This document shows, one piece after another, positions 17,546 through 26,553 of a stretch of DNA of 64,000 nucleotides. How positions within the stretch are numbered: position 1 is the stretch's first letter; each line of letters begins with the position of its first letter. A model generated the notes under the pieces. The model ran no database searches. It was not told the DNA's origin and saw only the letters and a program-made list of their open reading frames with translations. This stretch comes from an uncultured Bacteroidales bacterium (GTDB taxonomy: Bacteria; Bacteroidota; Bacteroidia; Bacteroidales; UBA932). The stretch covers positions 62,001 through 126,000 of the forward strand of contig CALUTU010000003.1 of assembly GCA_944323785.1 (NCBI GenBank), written 5' to 3'. Made by a program: the position numbers and the translations under genes.

Positions 17546-18541
17546 TTAAATTGTTCCGGTGGGGATATCCAAGTCAACATTGGAGCCAGGCTCCCATCCG
17601 CTAACTACATCAACAGTGAATACGATAGGCTTCAGTTCCAGGTTCTCAGCATCGATGACAGCCTTGTAAACATAAGAATAACCAGGTTTCCAGTTCTTGC
17701 CGTCAGTCTTATCTATATCAACTTCAAAATTGAGTGTCTTAGGAGTACCGTCAGAATTTACAGATCCGCTTGCATCAGGTTCGTTGAATAATACACTAAA
17801 AGTAACGTTATAACCTGTGATATCCTGAGGTATCATTACGCGGCTAACGGTAACCACTGCGTCATTGGCGTTTAGTGTAACATCGTCATCATATGCAACC
17901 TCAGAGGCATCCCCGGAAGTTTCCCAAGTGGTGAAAGGATACTGTCCTTCGGTAATATCCTCACCCACAAAAGTTCCTGAGGTTTTCGCTAATACCTTGA
18001 TGTCAATAATGTCAAGATTAACTCCGTTGAGATCAGCGGCCTTGGAGAACTGGAAAGCGACTTTTGAAAGGATGTGCTTGAATGTAAAATCTACTATAGG
18101 AGCAGCATCTACACCATTCCAAGATGCAGATTGCGCAGCATAGAGCAGATCATCAGTTTCTGCATCTTGAATGTTAAAATCAAGAGAAAGGTGCTTGTTG
18201 GAAACAGCATCCCATGTTGCAGTTACACCTGCTTTTGAATTGCTGTTGGAGTAAGCTGCGAAGTTGTATGTATTAACTGTCCAATAGCGCGTAGGATTAT
18301 ACGTCCAAGCACCATCAGCTTTAGTTACTTCTACGTCTTCAAAGAGATTGTAATTGTCATTGAAACCTCCGTAAACATAGAATTTGTTAAGATCCTCTGT
18401 GTTGACGATAGACTTTACAGAATTGGTGACGAAGTTGGAGAAGCTGATGGCTCTGTTGTCAGAGACTTCCGTCACTTCGGTCTTGGCACAGCCGGCGAGT
18501 ACCACGACACCGGTCAGCGCTGCAAAAAGTGTTCTTTTCAT
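17546..18541 (-). CDS. Fimbrillin family protein (probable major pilin)
   Basis: A 331-residue lipoprotein precursor: MKRTLFAALTGVVVLAGC then AKTEVTEVSDNRAISFSNF. Internal motifs VDFTFKHILSKVAFQF, VMIPQDI and KPGYSYVYKAVI match the FimA/Mfa-like fimbrillin family. It is the first fimbrillin of the operon, has an A/T-rich leader directly before its ATG (TTAAATTTAAAATTTT) as strongly translated Bacteroidota genes do, and is followed by a hairpin; all three suggest the main shaft subunit. That role is inferred from position and leader, not from the fold alone. Confidence 0.82.
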   Translation of the reverse strand: MKRTLFAALTGVVVLAGCAKTEVTEVSDNRAISFSNFVTNSVKSIVNTEDLNKFYVYGGFNDNYNLFEDVEVTKADGAWTYNPTRYWTVNTYNFAAYSNSNSKAGVTATWDAVSNKHLSLDFNIQDAETDDLLYAAQSASWNGVDAAPIVDFTFKHILSKVAFQFSKAADLNGVNLDIIDIKVLAKTSGTFVGEDITEGQYPFTTWETSGDASEVAYDDDVTLNANDAVVTVSRVMIPQDITGYNVTFSVLFNEPDASGSVNSDGTPKTLNFEVDIDKTDGKNWKPGYSYVYKAVIDAENLELKPIVFTVDVVSGWEPGSNVDLDIPTGTI

Positions 18542-18591
18542 AAAATTTTAAATTTAAAGGGTTTATAAATTAATTATTTGATATTATTCCG

Positions 18592-19614
18592 CTATAATTC
18601 CAGGTCTACATCCTCTAACGGTCCCCAGTCATCCACATCCACGTCGAATCCGCCTCCGCCTCCGAACTCATGCTCGTCTATAGTCAGACCCGATACCGTG
18701 ATGACTCCGCCGCGCGGCTGCTCTGCCATCTGGTCGGTGATGTCGAATTCGAAGACCTTGATGCTTCCGTCAGGGAGCATCGTCTCGAGGTTGAGCCCGA
18801 AGGGGCCTTCGATCTCCTCAGGTGTCTTGGACGGATAGTATATGTCCGGATAGTTGGGAACTCCGAAGGTACGGACGACGGCAGTCACCACTCCGTGCTC
18901 CTGGTCTACGACCGCATCCTCAAACAGGATTGTCGCCTTGTCCTCTCCGGTACGTCCGTCCTGCAGATATACCGACTGGGCCATGCCGGCCAGTGCGCCG
19001 CGGGCGAGCCGGACGTGCTCAATACCGCGTGCGAACTCGTATATGATAAGGTAGCGGTAGACAAGAGGCTTCATGGTTACTGCCAGGTCCACAGGACTGG
19101 CGTCCAATGTTCCGGGCGCCACATAATCCTCTACCCATGAACCGTACAGCATGTCCGGTGAACTTACCGTACTCTCTTCTCCATGGCGTTCGGCGTAGGA
19201 GGCACGGGTGCGTGTACGGGTAGACGCAGATGCCTCTGCATGGGAGTCCAGTCCGCTGAAGATGATATACTCGGTGTCGTCATTGTAGAAAAGCATGGAC
19301 TGCAGGCCCTGTCCCAACGGGAGCAGACCGCCGTCAGCTCCAATATGCCTCTCGGAATAGGTGCCGTCTTCCTTATATACAAGGACAGCTATACCGGTAC
19401 CTGGTGCCGGACGAAGACTGTCGTACACATATCCTGCCGGAGAATCCCAGTTCTGTTCCCAGGCCATACCGTAGTCCCTCTCCCAAGCCAGTTCCCAGTC
19501 TGCGACGACATTGGATTTCCAGTGATCGTGGTCATAGCACAGTTCCTTGCGGCAGCCTGTCATAGCCATCACCGCGAGAGAAGCCATTAATGATATCCTG
19601 ATTGCACGGTTCAT
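18592..19614 (-). CDS. DUF5119-family fimbrial locus lipoprotein
   Basis: A 340-residue lipoprotein with signal ending AMTGC and then RKELCYDHDHW, a start typical of the DUF5119 proteins that accompany fimbrillin genes in Bacteroides and relatives. Also seen: WERDYGMAWEQNW, the segment YRYLIIYEFARGIEHV, and an acidic Gly-rich C-terminus (FGGGGGFDVDVDDWG). Function is unproven; its constant place between the DUF3575 protein and the pilins suggests a role in assembly or anchoring. ATGA overlap with the upstream gene implies coupled translation. Confidence 0.78.
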   Translation of the reverse strand: MNRAIRISLMASLAVMAMTGCRKELCYDHDHWKSNVVADWELAWERDYGMAWEQNWDSPAGYVYDSLRPAPGTGIAVLVYKEDGTYSERHIGADGGLLPLGQGLQSMLFYNDDTEYIIFSGLDSHAEASASTRTRTRASYAERHGEESTVSSPDMLYGSWVEDYVAPGTLDASPVDLAVTMKPLVYRYLIIYEFARGIEHVRLARGALAGMAQSVYLQDGRTGEDKATILFEDAVVDQEHGVVTAVVRTFGVPNYPDIYYPSKTPEEIEGPFGLNLETMLPDGSIKVFEFDITDQMAEQPRGGVITVSGLTIDEHEFGGGGGFDVDVDDWGPLEDVDLEL

Positions 19615-20852
19615 CTTGCACCTCCTTTTTTATTGCTGTCAAGGAACCTCCAAACAAATGCGAACTTGACTTTGAGGGGTCCAATGTAATTGAGCACCGA
19701 TGTCTGCTGATAAACATAGTGGATGTCGTCTCCAAACGGCATAGGAAGATACTCCCTGTACTTGGTATAAAGATACCCGAGTCCGAGACCGGCCTCGAAA
19801 GACAGGCACTTGGATATCGGGAACATATAGCCGTAACTGAGTCCTACGAAGCCGCCCTCACCCTGATAGCCTCTGGCTCCTCTCTCAAGGTCATACCACG
19901 TGCCTCCGGCAAAGAGTCCGAGATAATGTCCGTGCCAGGGAGCCTTGGTCTTGAACCACCAGCGGGCTTCGGGATAGATGGTCGATATCTGATAGTACTT
20001 ATGGGCAGGCTCGTTGCTCCACCAGGCCACGGCTCCGTGCGCCGCTACAGACCACTGCTCGTTGATGAGATACTCCACTTCAAGTGAAGGCATCAGGGCG
20101 ACGTCGGCCAGGAGGTTGGTCTTCAGAGCCATTCTATAGAACGGCTCCGGTTCCGGGACAGGTGCAATCCTTGCCACCGGCTCAAGCGCTGGCACAGGCG
20201 GTCTTTTCTGCGCCTGTGCCAGCGGTGCGGGACTGACAGCCATTATCACAGGACGTGGTTTGGGGCTGTATTGAAGGACTACCTCTACGCGGCGCAGTGA
20301 AGGGAATATATTGTCCATCAAATATCCGTACACCTTTCCGCCTTGGAGATCCTTCAATGATTTCAGACGTCCTCCTGTCACGACACCGTCTTCCACTACC
20401 CATACAGGAGTGTTCCTGACAATCGAAAGAGCCTCGGCTGCTCCGTCAAACGGCTGCGCCTTTTCTATACTTACGGCAAGGCCGTCCCAGTCCACCCCAA
20501 GACTCACTGTGTCCAGCGCAGGGGCCGACAGAGCGATACCCGTCCGGTTCTTCATATACTCTACAAATGCCTCTACCCTTCGGTGTGAGAGCCACTGGTT
20601 AAACGCGCTCGTGCCTTCCGGAGATGTCAGTCCTTTTACAGACATGCGGAAATCCGCAGTGTGTCCGTATGTGGAAATGATCCTGCTTATGCTGTCGACA
20701 GTCTCCTTATTGCTGTCCAATGCCGTGTCTATCCGCGCCAGGTCTTTCTCAAAGAACACGGACAACGTGTCCTTGCTCACAGCGCGGGCATGAGTGCCGA
20801 TGACAGGAGCAAGAACAAGCAATACTGAAATGATTATTCTTATGTTCTTCAC
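19611..20852 (-). CDS. DUF3575 outer-membrane protein with OmpA-like segment, first fimbrial gene
   Basis: A 413-residue exported protein starting at a GTG (20852); no ATG upstream gives the signal peptide NIRIIISVLLVLAPVIGTHA. The first half contains SVKGLTSPEGTS then NQWLSHRRVEAFVEYM, resembling an OmpA-type peptidoglycan-binding fold. A Pro-rich linker (about 205-235) leads to a C-terminal DUF3575 barrel: ALKTNLLADVALMPSLEVEY, YPEARWWF, GLSYGYMFPI. Proteins of this kind open many fimbrillin loci. A plausible role is an outer-membrane base or assembly factor fixed to the cell wall; that is inference. Confidence 0.8.
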   Translation of the reverse strand: MKNIRIIISVLLVLAPVIGTHARAVSKDTLSVFFEKDLARIDTALDSNKETVDSISRIISTYGHTADFRMSVKGLTSPEGTSAFNQWLSHRRVEAFVEYMKNRTGIALSAPALDTVSLGVDWDGLAVSIEKAQPFDGAAEALSIVRNTPVWVVEDGVVTGGRLKSLKDLQGGKVYGYLMDNIFPSLRRVEVVLQYSPKPRPVIMAVSPAPLAQAQKRPPVPALEPVARIAPVPEPEPFYRMALKTNLLADVALMPSLEVEYLINEQWSVAAHGAVAWWSNEPAHKYYQISTIYPEARWWFKTKAPWHGHYLGLFAGGTWYDLERGARGYQGEGGFVGLSYGYMFPISKCLSFEAGLGLGYLYTKYREYLPMPFGDDIHYVYQQTSVLNYIGPLKVKFAFVWRFLDSNKKGGAR

Positions 20853-20881
20853 GTCTACAGAATCGTTGGTTTAAGTAAGTG

Positions 20882-20889
20882 CAAATATA
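20882..20889 (-). promoter_or_regulatory. -7 promoter box of the fimbrial operon
   Basis: TATATTTG on the minus strand, 29 bp before the GTG of the first fimbrial gene, matches TAnnTTTG. There is no TTTG at the usual 19-20 bp spacing (a TTTG occurs 13 bp upstream), so the promoter may need an activator or an alternative sigma factor. No invertible repeats flank it. Confidence 0.55.
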
Positions 20890-21032
20890 CGTGTTTTTTA
20901 CGCAAATTGTATTTTTTCTTTAGTTTTTGTAATCAAATTGTTAGCATGTCCGACGAGACGTATCTCTGGCCGGATTTTTCATAGGCATGTCGTCCATGTT
21001 TCTCATCGTACGGACAAATTCCCCCGTAAACT

Positions 21033-21066
21033 AAGAGACTGCTCCGGAACTCCAGTGCAGTCTCTT
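21033..21066 (-). terminator. Terminator hairpin after the FN3 lipoprotein operon
   Basis: AAGAGACTGC and GCAGTCTCTT form a perfect 10-bp stem with a 14-nt loop, 23 bp after the stop of the 715-residue FN3 lipoprotein gene. On the minus strand the T stretch is only TTAGTTT. Confidence 0.7.
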
Positions 21067-21089
21067 TTCCCATACATCAGCAGGCGGCT

Positions 21090-23237
21090 CTACCAGGTCT
21101 CGTAGAAATTCTCCATCTCAGCCTGGGAATGGAATGTCACTTCGTCGCCTTCGACCGTCACTCCGGCCGCCACTAACTTGAAAAACCAGGATGACCCGTC
21201 ATTGTAGAATCCCGTAGACGTTCCGTAATAGTCACCTGTACGGGTATTTTCCTCTATATACTGGGCGAACGTACCGTCATATCCGGAATTCTCATAACGT
21301 CCGTAAAAATAATCGTACAGATTGTCCGGATAGAAGTCATCATACTCGCTATCCGTCATGACCGCGTATATGTACGGAGCTGTCTCATCGGAAGGCTGGA
21401 TGTTCACTACAAACTCCCCATTGGACTCTCCTTCGATGACCAGATAGAATGTAAGTCCGTCGCCAGGGTCTCCGCCCTGATCTTCCGGAGCAGTGAACCC
21501 TGCATATTCGTAGTTGAGATATGTCACACTGGAGCCGTTTACCGTATACCCGATAGCGAATACTACATAGTCCGCACCCGGAGTCAGCTCAAAGAGGGCC
21601 ATATCAGGTCCCATAGAGCCATTGGACTCCAGATATTCTGCCTCACTGCCATATCCATATTCATAGCTCATATCGACAATGTAGTCGGACGGCTCATACT
21701 GATAAAACATCGCCCAGTCAGCCAGGGACATCACATCATAGAAGTAGGCCACTCCGTCGTTTGTAGGCGTAACCTCGACATACACTTCACCTGGAGTGCT
21801 CTGAGGAAAGATGTCGAAGTAGAAAGATATCTCCTCGTCACCTCCGCCGCCTTGCTGCCTGGTAGAGAATTCCTCATAATCCTGAGTCGTGAAGACCAGT
21901 TCTCCGTCCACTGTATTGAATCCTATGGCAAAAAGTACATAATCGTCTCCCTGAGGATCTTTCAGCACAAAATCATCATATGTATATTTCTCAGTGCCAG
22001 TCGAGCCCCATAGATCCAGATAATCAGCGACTCTATCACTGCCACCGGCATAATTCTCGATGACTTTCTGAGCACTCTCCTGATATATGCTCTCCCAGTC
22101 GGCCAGGGTGACCACTTCATAATAATACGCAGCAGACTGATTGGAGGGAACAATCTCAACATCCACCTCCTGGGTTCCGAGAACCTCGATAGTGAAAGTA
22201 AACTCAAGCTCGTCCACGACCTCGGGGTCAAGTGTCCTCACATCCTCACGTGTGATCTCATCGGTAGTGATGACACCGTCCTCATATCCGAACACCATGA
22301 CAGTGTAGTCATGTGACGGCACTATATTCTTCTCGTAAGTCATGGTCTCCTCACCAGTGCAAAGCGAGTTGTCCGTCACAAGTCCGAGCAGGAAACGCCT
22401 CAACGAGACTCCGGACATGGCATCCACGGTCTCCTTGTCCTGAAGTATAATGGCATACTGATCCGAATTCGAGGGAACGACTGACACCACTATCCTGGAC
22501 TGGGTCTTCTCGACAATACTTATGTCAAATGTATTGTCCGACACAGGAACATCCACGGACACGACCACGTGCTCCACTTCTGTAGTAATGCCGAGTGCGG
22601 CGTCAATGCCTGCTCCAACGACATGGAACTCAGCCTCCGCATACTCGGTTATATCGTAATTCCTGTTCCCGTCCCCCGTCATTGCAAGTTCGGCAAAGGC
22701 CGTCGCCGCATCACCGTAATATTGCAGATATGAAGCCAGCATATCCTGCAACACCGCCTCCGGCTCATTGCCGGCATCCTCATACATGGACCCGGGAACC
22801 GGTTCGAAATAGTAAGGCAACTCCTTGTCCGTAGGAGATGTCCTGACATTCAGCGTAAATCTGTCTGTCATTTCAGCCACAAGGTTGAGTTTGGGAATTT
22901 CTGAATCCTGAGACAGCAGCGTAACGCTTATCTCCGCCCACTCAGACTCAACAGAGGCGGAGGTCGATACCGCCTTTACCTTAACTGTATACATGCTGTC
23001 CGGTATCAGGCCGTCGAAAGTAACCGAGAGACTTTCGGTACTGGCCTGTTCTTCACGGAACTCGTAAGTGTACATGTCCGCGTTCTCCACGGCCTCCCAT
23101 GCCACCGTGAACGACGTGGATGTCGTATCGGCAATGCTTAGAACCGGTGTTTCCAGTACTATGCCGTCCTCGTCGGTCTTACATGCCGTAACTGCCGCAA
23201 GGACTGCCGCACACAATAAAATAGATCTTTGTTTCAT
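21090..23237 (-). CDS. Surface lipoprotein: FN3 domain plus five copies of a ~110-120-residue repeat
   Basis: A 715-residue lipoprotein with lipobox VTAC and then KTDEDG; Lys followed by acidic residues right after Cys resembles the Bacteroidota signal for export to the cell surface. Residues about 28-107 are a fibronectin type III domain (VAWEAVENADMYTYEF; GLIPDSMYTVKVKAV). The rest can be read as about five units, each opening with a strand pattern like FTIEVLGTQEVDVEIVPSN, then a Tyr/Asp-rich helical middle, then a strand like DYVLFAIGFN. I do not recognise a named Pfam domain. No catalytic motif is apparent, so binding or adhesion is more likely than enzymology. Last gene of a two-gene operon. 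Confidence 0.72.
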   Translation of the reverse strand: MKQRSILLCAAVLAAVTACKTDEDGIVLETPVLSIADTTSTSFTVAWEAVENADMYTYEFREEQASTESLSVTFDGLIPDSMYTVKVKAVSTSASVESEWAEISVTLLSQDSEIPKLNLVAEMTDRFTLNVRTSPTDKELPYYFEPVPGSMYEDAGNEPEAVLQDMLASYLQYYGDAATAFAELAMTGDGNRNYDITEYAEAEFHVVGAGIDAALGITTEVEHVVVSVDVPVSDNTFDISIVEKTQSRIVVSVVPSNSDQYAIILQDKETVDAMSGVSLRRFLLGLVTDNSLCTGEETMTYEKNIVPSHDYTVMVFGYEDGVITTDEITREDVRTLDPEVVDELEFTFTIEVLGTQEVDVEIVPSNQSAAYYYEVVTLADWESIYQESAQKVIENYAGGSDRVADYLDLWGSTGTEKYTYDDFVLKDPQGDDYVLFAIGFNTVDGELVFTTQDYEEFSTRQQGGGGDEEISFYFDIFPQSTPGEVYVEVTPTNDGVAYFYDVMSLADWAMFYQYEPSDYIVDMSYEYGYGSEAEYLESNGSMGPDMALFELTPGADYVVFAIGYTVNGSSVTYLNYEYAGFTAPEDQGGDPGDGLTFYLVIEGESNGEFVVNIQPSDETAPYIYAVMTDSEYDDFYPDNLYDYFYGRYENSGYDGTFAQYIEENTRTGDYYGTSTGFYNDGSSWFFKLVAAGVTVEGDEVTFHSQAEMENFYETW

Positions 23238-23263
23238 AGTGATTTATGTTAATGTTTTAGTAT

Positions 23264-24706
23264 TCATTCCGACGGAGTGGTCACCATCTCACCGTATGTC
23301 TGCGGGCTATAGAACTCGACTGTCTGAGTACTGTTGTCCATATCCACGCCCACAGCCATGAACATGTACGAGCTCTCAGGGTATATACCGTCGTTCCATT
23401 CATCGAACACCTTGTCCGTAACTCCGGTAGTGGCAAACATATACGCATATTCATAAGTCGTGATCATACCCATTGTCACATAATCCAGATAGGCGTTGAT
23501 ATCGGTACCGAACTCCTCGTAGTCGTAGTCAGGCATGGGTATCACGATGTACTGCGCCTCCAAGTCCGAGGGAGTGACCACAGCGTGTATCTCCATAGGT
23601 CCCTGCACCTCTATAAGCCAGTCGAACGTAAGGTCCGCACTGCTTGATGCCTTGTCAGTTCTAATCCTTACCGTATCGATGTCCGTGCTGAGGGCGGTGT
23701 TCCAGCCGAACACCATCACCGTGTACTCGGTGTCAGGATCCAGAGTCCCCTCCCCGTATTTCATCTCCAGATAACCGCTATAGACGTGCCCGTCATTGAT
23801 GTATTCACCATAGGTATATTTCAACAGGTCCTTCATGTCCTGCTCCGAATAGTCCTCCATGTCTCCCTCTATCATAAGCATCGACCATGGATCGTCATTG
23901 GAAGGCTCCACGCTGACAACTGCGTTGGAGACACCTACATCAGACACGACAATATCGAACGTAATATCTGAAGGAGGGACAGGGCCGGAATAGAACACAG
24001 TATCCACAACAGGCGTTATACGGTTGGCGAGAGAGTCAATACCCGCAACCAGGATATATGTATGCTGATCATAATAATAGTCAAAATAAGACTGCACCGT
24101 TCCGCTCTCGGCGACCATATACATCCACGAGTCTCCGAAAAGGTCAATATATCCCTGAAGGGCACTGGCCCATACGTCCTCCGGATTACCGCCCATCTCC
24201 TCCCATTGGGCATCATAGAAACAATCACGGTAAAAAAGCATCTGGTCATCATCCGGCACAATCGTATATTCCACCTCCATCATATCCGGATTGTCCGAAA
24301 TCTCTATCGTAAATATCCTGCCCTGAGGATTCTCGGGACTGCTCAAAGTCACACTGATCTCCGCCTCGGGCGATGCCCTGAACATATCGGCGTCAGATGA
24401 CGGCACTGCAGAAAGCCATACCACATATGTAGAATCCGGTGCCAGATCCATAAATGACAGCACTGTATCCTGCGTAATCGAACTGCTTTCTGTCCAGTCG
24501 CACCTGTAACTATAGTGGGCGGCACCCGTGACAGGACTCCACACAAGAGTAAACGAAGTCTCATCCTGCTCCTGCACCGTCACGGAAGGAGACGGAAGCG
24601 GAACAGTCTCAATATTGCCGCCACCGCCGTCCTCTGGAGTACATGATACAAAAACAGATGCAGAAAGTGCAAAAAGCAAAAAACAAAGCTTAAATAGATT
24701 TCCCAT
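23264..24706 (-). CDS. Surface lipoprotein: FN3 domain plus three copies of the same repeat
   Basis: A 480-residue lipoprotein with lipobox FVSC then TPEDGGGG. Residues about 38-118 are an FN3 domain (FTLVWSPVTGAAHYSY; DLAPDSTYVVWLSAV). Three units follow, starting near IFTIEISDNPDMMEVEYTIV, ITFDIVVSDVGVSNAVVSVE and LTFDWLIEVQGPMEIHAVVT, each closing with a strand such as EYTVMVFGWN or SYMFMAVGVD. The architecture is the same as in the downstream 715-residue protein with fewer repeats, so they are paralogs that differ in repeat number. First gene of the operon; 26 bp separate the two. Confidence 0.72.
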   Translation of the reverse strand: MGNLFKLCFLLFALSASVFVSCTPEDGGGGNIETVPLPSPSVTVQEQDETSFTLVWSPVTGAAHYSYRCDWTESSSITQDTVLSFMDLAPDSTYVVWLSAVPSSDADMFRASPEAEISVTLSSPENPQGRIFTIEISDNPDMMEVEYTIVPDDDQMLFYRDCFYDAQWEEMGGNPEDVWASALQGYIDLFGDSWMYMVAESGTVQSYFDYYYDQHTYILVAGIDSLANRITPVVDTVFYSGPVPPSDITFDIVVSDVGVSNAVVSVEPSNDDPWSMLMIEGDMEDYSEQDMKDLLKYTYGEYINDGHVYSGYLEMKYGEGTLDPDTEYTVMVFGWNTALSTDIDTVRIRTDKASSSADLTFDWLIEVQGPMEIHAVVTPSDLEAQYIVIPMPDYDYEEFGTDINAYLDYVTMGMITTYEYAYMFATTGVTDKVFDEWNDGIYPESSYMFMAVGVDMDNSTQTVEFYSPQTYGEMVTTPSE

Positions 24707-24732
24707 ATGATATATTAGCGTATTAGTGCTTA

Positions 24733-24740
24733 CAAATATA
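24733..24740 (-). promoter_or_regulatory. -7 promoter box of the FN3 lipoprotein operon
   Basis: TATATTTG on the minus strand, 26 bp before the ATG of the 480-residue lipoprotein. No TTTG at the expected -33 place, which is compatible with a regulated promoter. Confidence 0.55.
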
Positions 24741-24780
24741 AGAAACTAACACCCATTAATCACGGACTGCCGATGTATTT

Positions 24781-26553
24781 TTAACGAGTTCGACAATTTG
24801 TCGAATTTGAAATACGCCTGACTTCCTCCCTGTATTTTGCCGGAGTCATACCTACTTTTTTCTGAAAGAAGGTATAAAATGTTGTAAGAGAACTGAATCC
24901 CAAATCCTGGCTCAGAGCTTTCAGAGGGATGTCCTCATCCGGGTCCGAAAGAGTCTCCAAAGCCTCCTCTATTCTGAACGAGTTGATATAATATATGAAC
25001 GACATTCCTGTCTTCTCGTTTATTATCTGAGACAGATAAGTACGGTTGGTACCCAGAAGAGCCGCCACCTTGTCCCTGGTAAGATTCTTTTCCTTGTATA
25101 CTTTGTCTTTCCGCATGAGTTCCCCGAGCCTGTCGAAAAGCTCCCCGCTCTTGTCGGTCAAGGGCCGTGACGGCTCATGCGACAGTACTTTGAGTTTCTC
25201 CTCGAGTTCCTCAATCCGTCTATTCTGTGCCTTCTCCTTGTCTATCGCCTCCTTGTACTGCCGGGCTATCCTGGCATACAGACGGTTCTTGTGGCTATAC
25301 ATCATCCAGACCATTCCGAGAACGGCCAGCATAAGCAGAATGACAAAGCCTGAGACCAGCAGGGTGCGGTTCTTCCTGATAATAGTAAGGTCGCTCTGTT
25401 GCCTCTGGCGCTCATGCTTTTCCTTCTCGTATTTTCTGGTAAGCTCATTCAGAGTCCTTTCCCTCTGCAGGTCCTGCACCTCCTGAGAATTGAAATGATA
25501 CAGTTTGAACAACTCCCAGGCCTTTCTGTATTCGCCCTGCCTGCTGTAAGCCTCTGACTCGGCCAGATACAGACGATGCAGAAAGATATGGTTGTCCGTG
25601 GAATCCGATATCCTGACACCGCGCTCCAGAATCCCAACTGCCTCATTATAGCGTCCACAGTCCAGCAGAAAATTGCCGTACGACAGATATATCGACACAG
25701 CCGCTGTCGTCGATGCAGTCCCAGAAGAGCCAAGAGCATCCACATAATACTTCTCGGCCTCGATGTCGTTACCTTCATCATGAAGAATATCACCATACAA
25801 AGCATAGACCTGAGCCTTGTCCGAATATCTGTCGGCAAGCCTTACCGCCTCACGGGCATACCTGCGGGCACTGTCCAGGTCTCCTTTGAGATAGAACATC
25901 ATAGCCGAGGTACTTGAACCGGTGAATACCAGATAATCATTACCTGCCAGGCGTCCATACCGGTAAATCTCACGGGCATACGCCAGTCCTGATGTGTCCT
26001 GTCTCAGATTGAAGGTATAGACCAGATTGGATCCAAGCACAGCATAGTGATAATATGATGAACGCTCCTCCGCCAGTTTCAGCCCCTGAAGAAAATACTC
26101 CACAGCCTTCTCATAGTTCATGTCCCTGACAATGGAATATATCCCAAGACCGTTCAAGGCAGCATACACCGCCTGACACTCACTCTCATCACTGAAAAGG
26201 CTGTCCTGTCCATTCCACAGGCTCAGGCTCTCTGACAGATAGACATAGGCCGAATCATACTCGTCCATGGCCAGATAAGACTGGCCGATGTAACTGTCAG
26301 CCAGCATTTTCAACGACAAGTCCTGACGCATCTGCGCCGTACTGCGTAAAGCCACCGCGCTTTTCAAAGCCCCGGTATAATCTCCGGACTGCATACTGTG
26401 GATATACCCGTCCGTTACCAGAGTGTCCGAAGAAATCTGAGCATGGGCATAAATCACGGAAAGGCACAACAATACCGTCACGGTCAATGACCGGAGACAC
26501 TGCTGATTCCTAAGAGAGCGTACCGGCAAAACGGTCAATCCTCTCTTTGGCAT
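24781..26553 (-). CDS. Membrane-anchored TPR protein with AraC-type DNA-binding domain
   Basis: About 590 residues from ATG 26553. Order: signal or anchor ([16 protein letters not shown]), a long TPR-like helical region ([41 protein letters not shown]), a membrane segment ([20 protein letters not shown]), a coiled linker ([16 protein letters not shown]) and a C-terminal AraC HTH pair ([38 protein letters not shown]). Such proteins are thought to sense in the periplasm and regulate from the membrane. The start overlaps clpX by 44 bp; a TTG nearer the clpX stop is an alternative. The FN3 lipoprotein operon begins 74 bp downstream on the same strand and is the obvious candidate target. Confidence 0.82.
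   Translation of the reverse strand: MPKRGLTVLPVRSLRNQQCLRSLTVTVLLCLSVIYAHAQISSDTLVTDGYIHSMQSGDYTGALKSAVALRSTAQMRQDLSLKMLADSYIGQSYLAMDEYDSAYVYLSESLSLWNGQDSLFSDESECQAVYAALNGLGIYSIVRDMNYEKAVEYFLQGLKLAEERSSYYHYAVLGSNLVYTFNLRQDTSGLAYAREIYRYGRLAGNDYLVFTGSSTSAMMFYLKGDLDSARRYAREAVRLADRYSDKAQVYALYGDILHDEGNDIEAEKYYVDALGSSGTASTTAAVSIYLSYGNFLLDCGRYNEAVGILERGVRISDSTDNHIFLHRLYLAESEAYSRQGEYRKAWELFKLYHFNSQEVQDLQRERTLNELTRKYEKEKHERQRQQSDLTIIRKNRTLLVSGFVILLMLAVLGMVWMMYSHKNRLYARIARQYKEAIDKEKAQNRRIEELEEKLKVLSHEPSRPLTDKSGELFDRLGELMRKDKVYKEKNLTRDKVAALLGTNRTYLSQIINEKTGMSFIYYINSFRIEEALETLSDPDEDIPLKALSQDLGFSSLTTFYTFFQKKVGMTPAKYREEVRRISNSTNCRTR

Noticed and set aside
20853..21032. Invertible promoter for phase-variable fimbriae
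   Set aside because: No inverted repeats flank the promoter and no recombinase gene is present in the window.
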